A stretch of 64,000 nucleotides of DNA, taken from contig JAYKKT010000079.1 in the NCBI GenBank assembly GCA_036023115.1, positions 14,995,501 through 15,059,500 of the forward strand, written 5' to 3'. Shown piece after piece: positions 35,833 to 47,799 of the stretch. The position numbers and the translations under genes were made by a program. The notes under the pieces are model-generated. The model had not been told where the DNA came from. It saw only the letters and a program-made list of their open reading frames with translations, and searched no databases. Each line of letters begins with the position of its first letter. Position 1 is the first letter of the stretch. The DNA comes from Brasenia schreberi (taxonomy: Eukaryota; Streptophyta; Magnoliopsida; Nymphaeales; Cabombaceae).

Positions 35833-36272
35833 TGAGGGGATTCTGGAGCTCTTCCTTTTCTGTAGCTTTCTTCGTTTCCTTTGCTTATTCTAGCAGTGAT
35901 AGCAGCAATAGTCCAAACGAGGAGTTCATCATGGTTGCCTTCGAAGATTTCATGGAGATACCCAATGCATCTGATTCATATTCCTTTTCCTGTTGCTCAT
36001 CCTCACCGAAACCTTACTTGGTTATTTCATCACTACCTTTACCGCTGCATGCAAGCCAGGAGAGAAAAGAAACGCAACCCCCGCTTTATTCCGTTGCTCT
36101 GTCACCAACTTTGCAGACGCTTGCAAGAGAGGCGATTCCACCAGTGATCTCTCTTGCTCCTTTATCTTTCAACTCTTCGTTGTCTCTCTCTCTCTCCAAC
36201 GTGGCTTCTCTTTCTCTTCGTCTTTTTGCTTATTTACACTGTCAATTGTGGTATTCCTTAAGAAACACATAA
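35833..36272 (+). CDS. Uncertain open frame upstream of the GT47 relic
   Basis: ATG at 35833 follows a short GA run (35815-35832) and opens about 146 codons starting MRGFWSSSFSVAFFVSFAYS, a hydrophobic start that could be a signal peptide, then a serine-rich stretch with no family motif. Because it is CT-rich and the other frames are also partly open, it may be an untranslated or non-coding stretch. It could hold an upstream exon of the GT47 gene, but no donor site or motif supports this. Confidence 0.2.
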
Positions 36273-36638
36273 AACATTTGTTGGGTGGTGACAGTTACTT
36301 GCCTGTCTAGACAGAAACTAGATGCATGCAATGTGATTTTGTTGTGCACCTAATTAATGTGGACGATTATCCAGTTTTCTAAGGTCCTTAGGTACTAAAT
36401 AAGCGAGAGTGAAGTGTTTTGTTTTAGCGTCATATAATCTCTGCTGCGGATACCGTGTTACTATGATTCTCTTCGATTTTCTGGATCTTTTGAGTTGCAC
36501 GAAATATGATCATTCATCTTGTTGTTCTCATTGATTTCTTAGTATGATCGTTATTGGAGTTGGAAACCGTGAGACCCAACTCTTGCTTTATAGGTTTTTG
36601 CTTGAATTCTGATTTGACTCTTTTGACGTCTCTTTCAG

Positions 36639-38348
36639 GCAGAAAAGCAGATAATGAATCCAAGACTATATTGAAATATAATAACAGTAAGAGGAGATTC
36701 AGTAAATTAGGGAAGATTGAAGCAGCTCTAATGAGAGCTCGGGCAGCCATTGGCGAGGCTGCTCTCAGCCAGATCCCGATAGTGGACAGAGATTACACGC
36801 CAAGAGGACCCATTTCAGTTCCATAGGTATGTATCTGAGCTCCCGATATCTGCAAATTCAATACTATGAACCTGAAAATCTTAATTGGTTATCAAGAAAA
36901 AAGTTTTGATAGTGCCTGCAGGAGCATTTACATGTTTGATATGTTTTAATGAAAATTCATGTTTCCTCGTTTCAATTGGATTAGAAGCAACATCGAAATG
37001 GAAAAAAACATTTAAGGTTTATGTCTACAAAGAAGGGGAGCCCCCTCTAGTGCATGATGGACCCGGTCGGTGCATATACTCGACAAAAGGACGATTTATT
37101 CATGAGATGGACAGAGGAAACCGTTTCTTGACGAAGTATCCCGACAAAGCTCATGCCTTCTTTCTCCCCTTCAGTGTGGTAAAGATGGTCCGTTTCATTT
37201 ACATCAGAAAGACGCGAGATAGCAGACCTATTAGGCGATTCGTGGCGGATTATATTGACATGATTTCCAAGAAATATGGGTACTGGAAGAGGAATGTTGG
37301 TGCAGATCACTTCATGGTTTCTTGTCATGATTGGGTGAGAAAACTAATAAAATTTTCCTACCATCCTCTGTTTTCTCCTACCTATTTGTTCTTACTTCCC
37401 TTCATTTTCCGTGAGTTCTGATGTTTGTCAATTCAGATTATATCCTCGATGCGCTCTATATTTCATCGTGTTTGACTGGTTTACGTGTTCCTACTTTCCC
37501 TGATTTTCCCCTGTTTTCTGGTGTTTCGCAATTCAGATTCTCTGTTCATCCTCTGTTTTCCCATTTCTTTTCTTTGAATGTTTATGTCCATGATTTTTCT
37601 TCCCCTTCGTTTTTCTTTTTTCTGATTTTCTTACTGTGTTTTTGAGTGTTTGGTAATTCAGATTATATTTTGGTTGGTTCTTCATTGAATGAGGGGCCAG
37701 AGACATCGACTGCGAACCCTCTTCTATACGACAGTTCCATTCGCGTTCTCTGTAATGCAAACACGTCCGAGGGATTCAATCCATCCAAAGATGCTTCATT
37801 GCCGGAGATCAATCTGCGAACTGAGAGAATTGCCAGGATCATTGGTGGTCCTTCTGCATCTCGCCGGCCAATCATTGCGTTCTTCGCTGGAGGAATGCAT
37901 GGCCCGATCCGACCTATCTTATTAGATCACTGGAAAGGCAAAGACCCTGATATTGGAGTTTATGAGTACTTGCCAAAGAACCTATCTTACTATGACATGA
38001 TGAGGAAGAGCAAAGTACTGCCTGTGCCCATCCGGGTACGAGGTTGCAAGCCCGAGAGTAGTGGAGGCAATTTACATGGAATGCGTCCCGGTCATCATCT
38101 CGGAGGGTTACGTGCTTCCATTCAGCGACGTGCTGAACTTGAACTCATTTTCCGTTCAGGTTCCCGTGTCAGAGATCGGAAACTTGAAGATCTTAATGGG
38201 GATCTCAACAAGGAGCTACATAACAATGCAGAGTAGGGTGAAGTTTGTGCAGAGGCATTTTGTTGTGAATAGCCCTCCAAAGAGATATGATGTCTTCCAC
38301 ATGATCCTCCACTCTGTTTGGCTTAGGAGGCTCAATCAACGGCCTTGA
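36639..38348 (+). pseudogene. GT47 exostosin-family glycosyltransferase, broken
   Basis: Exons 36639-36826, 36985-37334 and 37694-38348, with good splice sites (GTATGT...AG and GTGAGA...AG). Exon 1 encodes SKRRFSKLGKIEAALMRARA and RGPI, the conserved lead-in of plant GT47 proteins of the At5g03795 type. Exon 2 has FKVYVYKEGEPPLVHDGPG, RFIHEM, AHAFFLPFSV and GADHFMVSCHDW. Exon 3 has NPLLYDSSIRVLCNANTSEG, the INLRT block, RRPIIAFFAGGMHGPIR and, after a shift, [20 protein letters not shown], then SVQVPV and a complete C-terminus ending [11 protein letters not shown]47 enzymes act in the Golgi on cell-wall polysaccharides. Lesions: an out-of-frame gap at about 36815-36819, an extra A in the run 37002-37008 and an extra A at 38012-38014. 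The N-terminal exon is not identified. Confidence 0.88.
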
Positions 38349-39469
38349 TTTGATCTGCTTCAATATGAGACTTGATTAGAGGTCAGTCATTTGACATTGA
38401 ACGAACAGGTCTAACCTAAAATGTGTGTGAGTGCATGCGTGTGTTTGTGTCCGCTTGTTGGGTTCATTTGTATTAGTGTGTGAAGCGAACATGCACTTAA
38501 ATTCATGAGTAATTTAAGCTTATTAATTAAGAGGATGAAGAGCTGTGGTTCGTTTTATTCAGGCACTTTGACCCTATTAACGCCAGAAGCAAATTGGCAC
38601 TAAATTCAGATTCATGAAATAGTAACTTAAGCTGGCAAATGAGCCACGAATATTTTGATTTTGAAGGACTTTTAAGGAGCAAATTAATGGGAAGTTGGTA
38701 CTAAGTACAGTTCGCGAACAGTGACTTGAGCTCAGAAGCGAGTCAAAATTGCACTGTATGGTGATCTCTATATAGGTGAGGTCTCAAATTCAGGCAGAAG
38801 CTGACGAATGCCATAGGCAGCAACTGTTTTATTGGATTTTCCGTTGGGGAGTTCTTTTACACATTGGTAGCAATAATAATGTATTGAAGCCTTCTGAAGT
38901 TACGCATCTACAGCGTAGGGAGTGGAGAAGAGGAAGGGGAGATGAAAACAAATAAACAATTGCAAACAGCAAGACAAAATCTGCATCGTCCAATAAGTTC
39001 GGATCTGCCTGCATCAAGGGGTGAAAAGTTAAACATGCACCACTAAACCCTAATACTTTATCTTTTTTGATTGATACAGAAGCCAATTACATATCACAAG
39101 TTCCCGAAACAAATCATGTTCCTTTGATATGTACTCGGACTTAATTCATGTAAACACCTTCCAGCAGGGTCTGCCTCAAATCCTTATGCCCAACTCATGA
39201 CATCCTCCCCCTTGCAGCTGTTATCCATCAGTGTGGATGAGAAGGTTTCATACTATACACTTGTCATACAAAATCTTTGGTTGGCTTTGAAGGCCTTCTT
39301 GGACATCCACCTTCATTCACCATCTTCCCTCATCACGATTTGATCGGCTCTCTTCGATCATCATCACCTTGATAGGAAAACCGACCACCTGTATTGAAAG
39401 TGATGAATGAAACAGGTTAGTGGACATTCATTCAGTTATAAACCAGACCCAGAATCGGAACAGGTTAGT
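38349..39469. other. Intergenic DNA downstream of the GT47 relic
   Basis: 38349-38560 is probably the old 3' untranslated region. A minus-strand frame at 38829-39086 has no recognised family. A short direct repeat (AACAGGTTAGTGGACAT) occurs at about 39411 and 39457, at the edge of the next element. Confidence 0.45.
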
Positions 39470-39911
39470 GGACATCCATCCAAATTAGAAGCCCAAATTG
39501 ATCCATAAATTCATATCCACATAAAAATCCAAATGCAATTAGAGTCCCATATCCCATTTAGGATCCATATACACTTTAGAACTAATATCTCAATTAGAAT
39601 CCATTTTAGATTCATATCCAATTTAGATCTATATTTCTTGACACCTAAAACCAATAGAAATAGAAACCTCTTGTGTGCTCACATTTCAATTCAAGAGTGA
39701 AGTTATTTTTTCCTAGCCTAAAATTTTATAGCACAAGAGCTAACCCTTGCCCATCCGGATAAGAAGGTAATTATAAAAAGAATCTGAGCACAACACAAAA
39801 AGGAAAAAGAATAAGAGGTAGTCACTCTTGACTTATTTTTATTTTTCTTTCACAAAATTAAGAAGATTGGATACAAGTTGAGGATTGTACCGAACTTAAA
39901 ATTTGTATACA
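39470..39911. repeat. Left terminal repeat of the non-coding element
   Basis: Partner of 46270-46728; homology begins near CCATCCAAATTAGAAGCCC and ends at GTATACA. Confidence 0.8.
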
Positions 39912-42019
39912 ATTCTCTTTTGATATACCGGTGAGACCTATAGGTCTATCCAAAATTGTTAGCTAGTTCTAGAGTTTTTATTGCTTGTTTGGATTATAAG
40001 CATCTTTGTTTTCACACCTCACATAAGGTGTACCTAGAGTAAGACCCATTTATTTGTTGCAATGGTTGATGCTACTTCTAAAAATCCTTCTCCTCAACGA
40101 AAACCTAAATCAAGGTCATCTATGACTCATATATCAAAAAGCACATCTATAGATTACGAAGTTGAACATAAATTTTGGAAGTTTAACTCAAAAATCATAT
40201 AATAAAAGTTAAAAAAGAAAAGAGGGAATGTAGTTGAACCCTATATAATAATAAAAAAAAGTAGAATGAAACAAGAAACAAAGTAAGTTCTAAGAGATCA
40301 ACCAATGAGTCCCTTTTGTAGTCACACCTTCGGTCTTTTTTGTTCCCATAGTTCCTTCTTAATCTAAGTTAGGATCCTTCATCCCATTCATCCATCAAGT
40401 ATCTCATCCGCCCGAGGTTTAGTCTTTAGAATCTTTGTGACACGTTTTTTCTTCTAGGTCATTTACGAATACTAAGGCTTCCCTAAAACTCTCTATATGC
40501 CCATATTTTGGGTTTTATCCTCTTTGTCTTAGATTGAGCACCTTTGATACCCACTTATCCAAGTATCTTCACCTCCTCTATCTCTTAAGTATCCAAGTCC
40601 TGGACCCTTATCACCAATCTTAGGATCTCCTCTAAAAACATATTTGTCCTAACAAACTATAGTCTATATTCTCATCTCTTCTTCGAGCCATCTTGAATAC
40701 TTGTCCATCTTCTCCAACCCATTCATCATAAATTTCTTGGTTATCATCCTCCACAAAGTGTCTTCTAGATACACTATTACAGTTTGAGCTCTCTTCACCT
40801 AAACATCACCCCGATGGTCTACTCTTGAGTCTTAAATTGCACTCTTCTAGTTCTCTCCACTCAATGAGTCATTATCTCCCACTACTAACAATTTGCCTTT
40901 AGATTTAATGGTTCCAAATACATCAATGCTCCCTTTTTCTGGGATACCATCATCTCTACCATTGCTTTTGGTGTTACCATCACTATAGTCTAGAGTGAGT
41001 GGACATATATTTAGCTCTACCAATAGTTATACAGACTTGATAGTCCCTTTGACCCTATCGAGAATGCACCCACTACATCATGACCTACCTACTCAGTCTT
41101 TCTCAATGATATTTTCCTAGATGAGTCATTACTAACCTATTTAATTACCCTACTACTTTACAAGAAACCTTAGTTCAGTTGAGCCAAGATGAACTTTATA
41201 GGGCCTTATGATATTGACCTTAATGACTACCATATATCTACTCATTGATCTGAGACAGATAGACCTAGCTTTATTTTCTCTTCCTCAATTAGCCACCATA
41301 TCTCAATAGGTGGGCCTATCACTCTCCCTCTAGACATACATTCTCCATATCAAGATCTACCCCTACGATCTTCACCTTTTGAGAGTCCATCCTCTAGTAT
41401 GCATCTCCCTCTACTCTACCTTCCTATTCCATAGGACCCATTAACATATTGTCGCCATGTGATGATATGGATCTAGACACCTTGTCACTCACTCTAAGTT
41501 CAAATTTTGATCATTCCTTAGTTATATCTACTAAGACAAACCTTGATATTTTTTTATCCCTCCTACTAGGGCAGATAGATTTGACTTCACTCTCCTAGTT
41601 ACCTTGTCTAGTTAGGTCTTTAGAGTCGATCATTAGACTCTATTTTGTCCTTAGGTGTGTCCCTCTCTGATCCTTCCACTTAGTTGTTGGGGCACATAAC
41701 ACCCTCAACTGATTGACTATTGTGTCATGGGTCCCTAGCTACTCTAACTATCACTATTTTAGTCTAGGACATACATGTGGATACCATGTTTGTTAGAGAC
41801 ACACTTTTAATGCTCCCACTCCTCCATACCCGCCTTGGTTCTAACCATCTATGAGCACTTCCAAGTAAGCACGAGATCCTAGTTGTACACTATTATTTGA
41901 AAAACCTAAAAATTTGAAAAACCAAAACTCCAAAAAATTAGAAAATCCAAAAAAAATGTCACTCATTTTATCCTTAGAGTCCCTAGGTTATATTAAGAAA
42001 AGCCTCTAGTCTAGTTGAA

Positions 42020-42400
42020 GAAAATCTTATAGGATTCATAAGCATACCATCCATGTTTATGCATTGACATATTTTCATGTTTATGTATTTACATCTTCTT
42101 CTCTTATACATTTTCTTATGTTCATAAACTTCCTTCATGTTCATTCATCTTCTCATGTTTATGTATTTCCTCTCATCTTTCTATGTTGATGCATTTCCTC
42201 TCATTTTCATGCATTTTACAACTTCTCATCTTTATATATTTGCATCTTTTCTTAATTAGGCATTTTCTCATATTCTCATGTTTATATATTTGTATCTTTT
42301 CTTGTAAAGGTATCTACATCTTGTTATATTCATGCATCTACCTTGTTATGACTATATTTTCATGCAACTTGTTTGTCCATGTATCATAAATATGTGTTTA
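42020..42400. repeat. Degenerate short tandem words
   Basis: Repeated variants of TTCATGTTTATGTATTT and CATCTTTTCTT with irregular spacing of about 25-40 bases. The open frame at 42183-42389 arises from these repeats and is not a gene. Confidence 0.6.
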
Positions 42401-45400
42401 TTCTAAGACTATAGATCATCTTCTATCCATGTGTCTCATGTATTTCTTCTTGATCTATAATTTTATTGTCGTGTGTTTTTAGTCATTCTTAGATACCTAT
42501 TAGTGTTTACTCATACATAGTTGCCTACACCTTGTATTGACTAATTTAGTGTGCTTGTCTATCATAACATAAGTAATAGTGCTTTCATGATCTTTTGATA
42601 TCATATATTTTGACATATATTATATGTTTTGTGTCATCTTATCATTACTTTAGCACATGTTCCTACTTCAGTTTTTGCATTCATCTAGTCATTAGTGTCT
42701 ATCTTCATCTAGTAGGTATACCTGCACCCATGTCTACATACAATAAAATTCTTGTTAGGTGATTAGTTACTTGATTATATTATTTGCTCACTGATATTGA
42801 GATTTGCCAGACCAAATAAACATTCAGTGTTTAAATAAATATTATTCATGATGTTATTAGATCTTGTCTTGTATTTTATAGATGATTCTACATAGATATG
42901 AGATGATATTCCTTAAAGATTATCTAAAAGCAGGGATATGCACCCGTTATTTGATTTCATTTGAGTCATTGCTTTCACGGTCAGGAATGTCAATCTTAGA
43001 CTCTAGTTTGATATTCTTGCATGGCTATGCTACTTTATTTACATGTACTTTTTGGATTTGGTAGAAAAAATATGGACTTTGATTTTTTCTGAACTACTTC
43101 AAATTAAATCACTTTTAACAAACCATTTGTACTTGATTTTCAATCTTAGAAAAGTCTAAGAAATAGTTAATATCTATATTTTGGTAATATCATCTTGGTT
43201 TTCAAAATACGGAAATAGTTTTCCTTTGAGATATTTTATTTTATAGATTGGTTACCATCTCCTTTCCATCTTGTTGGATGTTGGTGTTTGTACTTGATGT
43301 AATAGATTTTTAGGTGTTCTTTCATATTTATGCTTCATTGATATGTTCATTCTTTGTATGTGTTGAAACATTTTATCTAGAAAAGACAAAAGGCTGCAAA
43401 AAGGGCTAAAGGACCCCCATAAAAAAGAGAACAAAAGAAGAGAAAAAGGCAAAGTGAAGCGAAGCTCTATTCATGCTTTTCTTTTCCATTTGCTATTCAA
43501 TGTAATGTAATCTCTTATATTTTCTTGTAGTAGAAAGTTGTGCTTCAACATAATTTCATCTTGAGAGTTTATTACACTCAAAGAAGGATCCATGCTCCAC
43601 ATGGGGTTAAGAGTCATGGCTTTTTTATGTCTAGACTCACTAGGAGAGTTATTTTAGGCATTTTGAAATTAAGATTTTCATTATCAAAATTAATATTGTC
43701 TTCTTCCTCTATTAATATTGACTAGGAATTAAGTTAGAATGCTTTGTCTTTCTGAATTTATTCAAAATAGTTTATTACAAAAAGAAGTTATTTTTAAAAT
43801 TTTCTTTGTGATTTTCAAAATCAACTCATGAGCCATGATCACCTACAAAGAATTGAATTCAAGATTCTTCTTGTCTTAGTGCTTAGATTAGGATAGCTTC
43901 CTTTTCTTCTAGCTTGTAATAAAATGCATATTTTCTTCGCCATGATATTCAAGAGGGGTAACACTTGTCCTCCTCACTATCCTAGGGCCACACATCCTTT
44001 GCTTGGGGCTCATTTATACTTACATCATGATTCATGGTGTATATTCATGATACACACGCATTTTCTTATAAGTTGGGTCATTCTTGAGTGATCTTGAACA
44101 TTTCATTTCATGGCATGTGTACTTCTGGTTGTGTAATATATATCTATGGCATTCACGCATTCATTTTAACTAGAGGCATTTATCTTCTTTGAGTCAAAAT
44201 AAGATTTAGGAACTTGTTCTCTTTGGCACGATTTTCTCCCTGTTATGCTAGAGATGTTTTTGCTTGATAATGCTCTATTGTCTCTTATTGTTCTAAATAT
44301 TTTAGTTAAACTTTCAGAGTCCATAATGGGTTCTCTCCATCTGGGTTGAATTCTTATCTCTTACTCCTTTCTCTCCACTTTCATAAATGTCCATCGTTTT
44401 GCTTAGTTCTTAGATTTACTCTCTTTATTCTTCTTAGCTTAGGCTAATCTTAGGTTTTATGCTTTCTCTTTATATTACAAGCTTTAAAATTCTTTTCTTT
44501 TATTCAAACTTTACTTTCTAAGATACCTTCGCTTGATCTTGATATGTGCTTTTTGTGGCTTGTAGGGATTTTACAAGAGGCATCACCCACATAGACTGAT
44601 CAACCATGTTTGATCCCATCACAAGACAACATGTATGGGAGTCGCCACATCAATAGTGTGTCATCCCATCAGATAGCACACTCCCCTCACTTTCGTTACA
44701 CATCAAGATAAATTTATACTGGTTATCCCATTGGGTCTGTACCGACCTCTCACTTCGGATGTGTTAAGTTTATTGAATATTTTCTATGATGTAATTTTCA
44801 GAGTGAATCTCCTATTTGTATAACATGTATGGCATCTTCAAGACGCTTTAGATGTGACCCAAGTATCCCATTAGAGACTGCAGCTCATGACATTTTGGTT
44901 GGAAGAAGAAAAAGATTCCTTAAACATTCTATCTTGTGAGTTCCTACCCTTCAAAAATTCAAGATTTAGGTATCATTTCTATGTTTTTTTGGAATTGATC
45001 TTTTCAAAAATGAATTTTTTGAAAAATAAGTTTGTTTCAAAAAGAAAATTTTATGCCCCAAGAAAACTTTCAAAAATATTTAAACTTATCTTTCTATTCT
45101 TCATTTTCCAAGAAAAAGATTTTCAAAGCAATCTTACTCATTAACTTTGAAAGAAAAATTTCTCTTTAGTCAATCCAAAAATCTTTTTATCAAAATTGGT
45201 TATATTCTCATGCAAATAAAAAATCTCACCTTTGTCTTGCAGTCCATGAGTATGCATAGTTCATGGTACGTCTCATGACAAGACAACCCTTTGTCCTGGT
45301 GAGGCTCTAATTCGATCTCATGAAATTTCCCCAAAAAAAAATTGTGCTTTCACACCAAGTTTCATAAAGAGTTTACAAGTTTACTCAAGAAAAACCTTTT

Positions 45401-46269
45401 ATTAAAATCTTAAAAGCAAGTAAAATTTTGGTGTTTACTTCTTTGTCATCAACCAAATTGTCTTTGATTGATAAAAAAGATAGACATTTGTAAACACTCA
45501 AAATCTTCCTTAAGAAAAATATGTTTTAGCCAATAAAATTGGTTTTGACTTCTCAATTTTTAAAACATATGTAACCAATCCAAGAAAATCATTTCTATCA
45601 TCTCTCCAATACATCCATCTCTCTCTCATTATCAAGCAGCAATAATACAAGGTGTTAAGCAAGCAAGGGGTGTCCCTTTCACTCAACTATTAGATTTGCA
45701 TATTAGTTATATTATAATTTTCTTGCTTCCTAGCCTTAGATCATAATAGTTATCACATTTGCATCTAGGCTATCATTGATCCATCATCGCATTCAGATTG
45801 TCCACTCATCATTGCCTTTTTCTCATCATAGTACCTACATCTTGTCCTAATTCAACCCCTTTAATTGTGTCATACCTATATTAATTGCATCAAAGCCTCT
45901 TTTACATAATCCTTGGCTTCTTAACCTTTTAAAATCATTACATTACATAGATATATAAATGTCTCTTTCGCATCCATAGTAGTTGTATCACGGTCCCTTG
46001 TTCTTGCATATTGATAATTAATCTTGCCCCTTAAATAGTCCATTGCATACATACAGATTTTTGCATACATAGATATAAATTACAACATATCAATTTTAGC
46101 ATCTTAAATATATATTTCTACACTTAGAATAATTTCTGTAATTTCAATACATCATTGCCCAATTAGTTCTACATTCAACTAGGATCATCCTTAACCAATT
46201 AGAGTTCCTATTCATTTAAAGTTTTACTAGGATCGTCCACTCCTAGGATACCTATACTAGAGTTCAAAT

Positions 46270-46728
46270 CAATTCATAGATCCATATTCAAGTTAGAAGC
46301 CCAAATTGATCCATAAATCCATATCCACATAAAAATCCAAAGCCAATTAGAGTATCTCATTTAGGATCCATATACACTTTAGTACCAAAATCTCAATTAG
46401 AATCCATTTTAGATTCATATTCAATTTAAATCTATATCCCTTGAGACTCAAAACCAATTAGAATAGGAACCTCTTTTGTGCTCATATTTCAATTCAAGCT
46501 TATATATATTTTCTTCTTTTATTAGATAGGAATTTTGTAGCACAAGATTTTACCCTTGCCCGCTGCGGTAATAAGGTAATTGTTTAAAGATCTTGACAGA
46601 ACCCACAATACAAAAAGAAAACTTAATAATAAGTGAGTCACTCTTGACTTAGTTTTTATTTTACTTTTATGAAATTAAGAATTTTGTATTTAAGGTGAGG
46701 GTTGTGTAGAACCCAAAATTTGTATACA
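46270..46728. repeat. Right terminal repeat of the non-coding element
   Basis: Partner of 39470-39911, ending TTTGTATACA at 46728. Confidence 0.8.
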
Positions 46729-47799
46729 TTGAGGAGTTAGCTAGTGAAATGGATCATTTCTTGAATTTCGATGAGCATGGTTGCCACAAGATTGACCCCC
46801 ACCTAGCAAGCAGCAATGAGGGCCAACCACCCGCAAGTATGGTGGCTCAAGATCAATAGTTAGATGGTGGATCTTCAGAAGGTTAGGAGTAAGCCTATCG
46901 AGGGCAAACTCAAGCAAAACTGCCAGCGAACAAATGTTGACCATGAACTTCGATCGGCCCAGAGGCCATATTCTTTTATGTTTGACTATCTCTTGATACC
47001 AATAGACTTTTCGAGGAACCAAAAGGCATAAACGGTCACCAGGGTTGAGAGAAGTGATGGGGAGCACAATTTGCTAATATCATCCAACCTTCAGGAATGC
47101 AGCCTCACCCACAACATCGAAGGATTCTCAAACCACTCGCCTATACACCGATCAACAAATGGGTAGGGAATTGGCCTCGTGTACACACCAAACCACAAAA
47201 ACCATAAGGTCCGAAACGTACCCAAACACGACATCTCCAAAGATTGTGCACCAAGTAGAGAAAGCAAACATTACTTGGAGGGGCAGGAGGTGAAATCCAC
47301 TTGCGATAATGAGTGCAAACCACTGTCTAGATTATATTGAGGCAAGCCGCCCTCCTGACACTACATGATGGCGAGTTGACCACCCCAAGTCGCCCTCAAG
47401 ACGTTGACCTGTCTCTTTGTGGGAGTAATGTGTGTCAACCACGCTATACCAGGAGTTGATAATGTGGAATGGTGACACAATCGAGACGATAAAAGGGATC
47501 CTGATCCTTTTTCGGCCAGTGTGAGCGTCGTTGAGGTTGTCTTGTTCTCTCGCTATATGTGATCCACAGTCATGTCGAACAACTATGAAGATGAGGCAGA
47601 CAATGTATGCCAATTTACTGCAAGGGGCTTTTGGATTAGGAAGGTCAATGACACGGCCTATGAAACCAATAAACTATAATTATCACCCAAGCAGAGCTGC
47701 AAGCCCTCCAACATGGGTTGAGATTGTATCGGCTGGAACAAGCAACCACTGTGACCAAATCTCATAATAGAGAAGACATGTCAGCCAACCCCTCGTCCC
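46729..47799. other. Sequence upstream of the Tat-like pol, not assigned
   Basis: Frames of 60-108 codons on both strands (46741-47067, 47332-47613 minus; 47531-47767 plus) show no recognised motif. The last plus frame runs towards the pol relic and may be its damaged gag-pol junction. Confidence 0.4.

Larger units (their letters stand above)
39470..46728 (-). mobile_element. Large non-coding element between direct repeats, LARD-like
   Basis: Direct repeats of about 440-450 bp at 39470-39911 and about 46270-46728 share long blocks (CCCAAATTGATCCATAAAT, TTAGGATCCATATACACTTTAG, AAAATTTGTATACA). Both end TGTATACA. Minus orientation is suggested by a purine-rich CAAAAGAGAAT next to 39911 followed by TGTATAC. 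The 6.3-kb interior has no recognisable retrotransposon protein: it is AT-rich and CT-rich on the plus strand, with frames below 90 codons. That pattern fits a large retrotransposon derivative, but the inner LTR ends and a priming site were not found, so a segmental duplication cannot be excluded. Confidence 0.55.

Noticed and set aside
42183..42389. 68-codon frame rich in Leu, Phe and Cys
   Set aside because: Produced by degenerate CATGTTTATG-type repeats.
46741..47067. 108-codon minus-strand frame
   Set aside because: Protein-like in places but no family recognised; too weak to call a gene.
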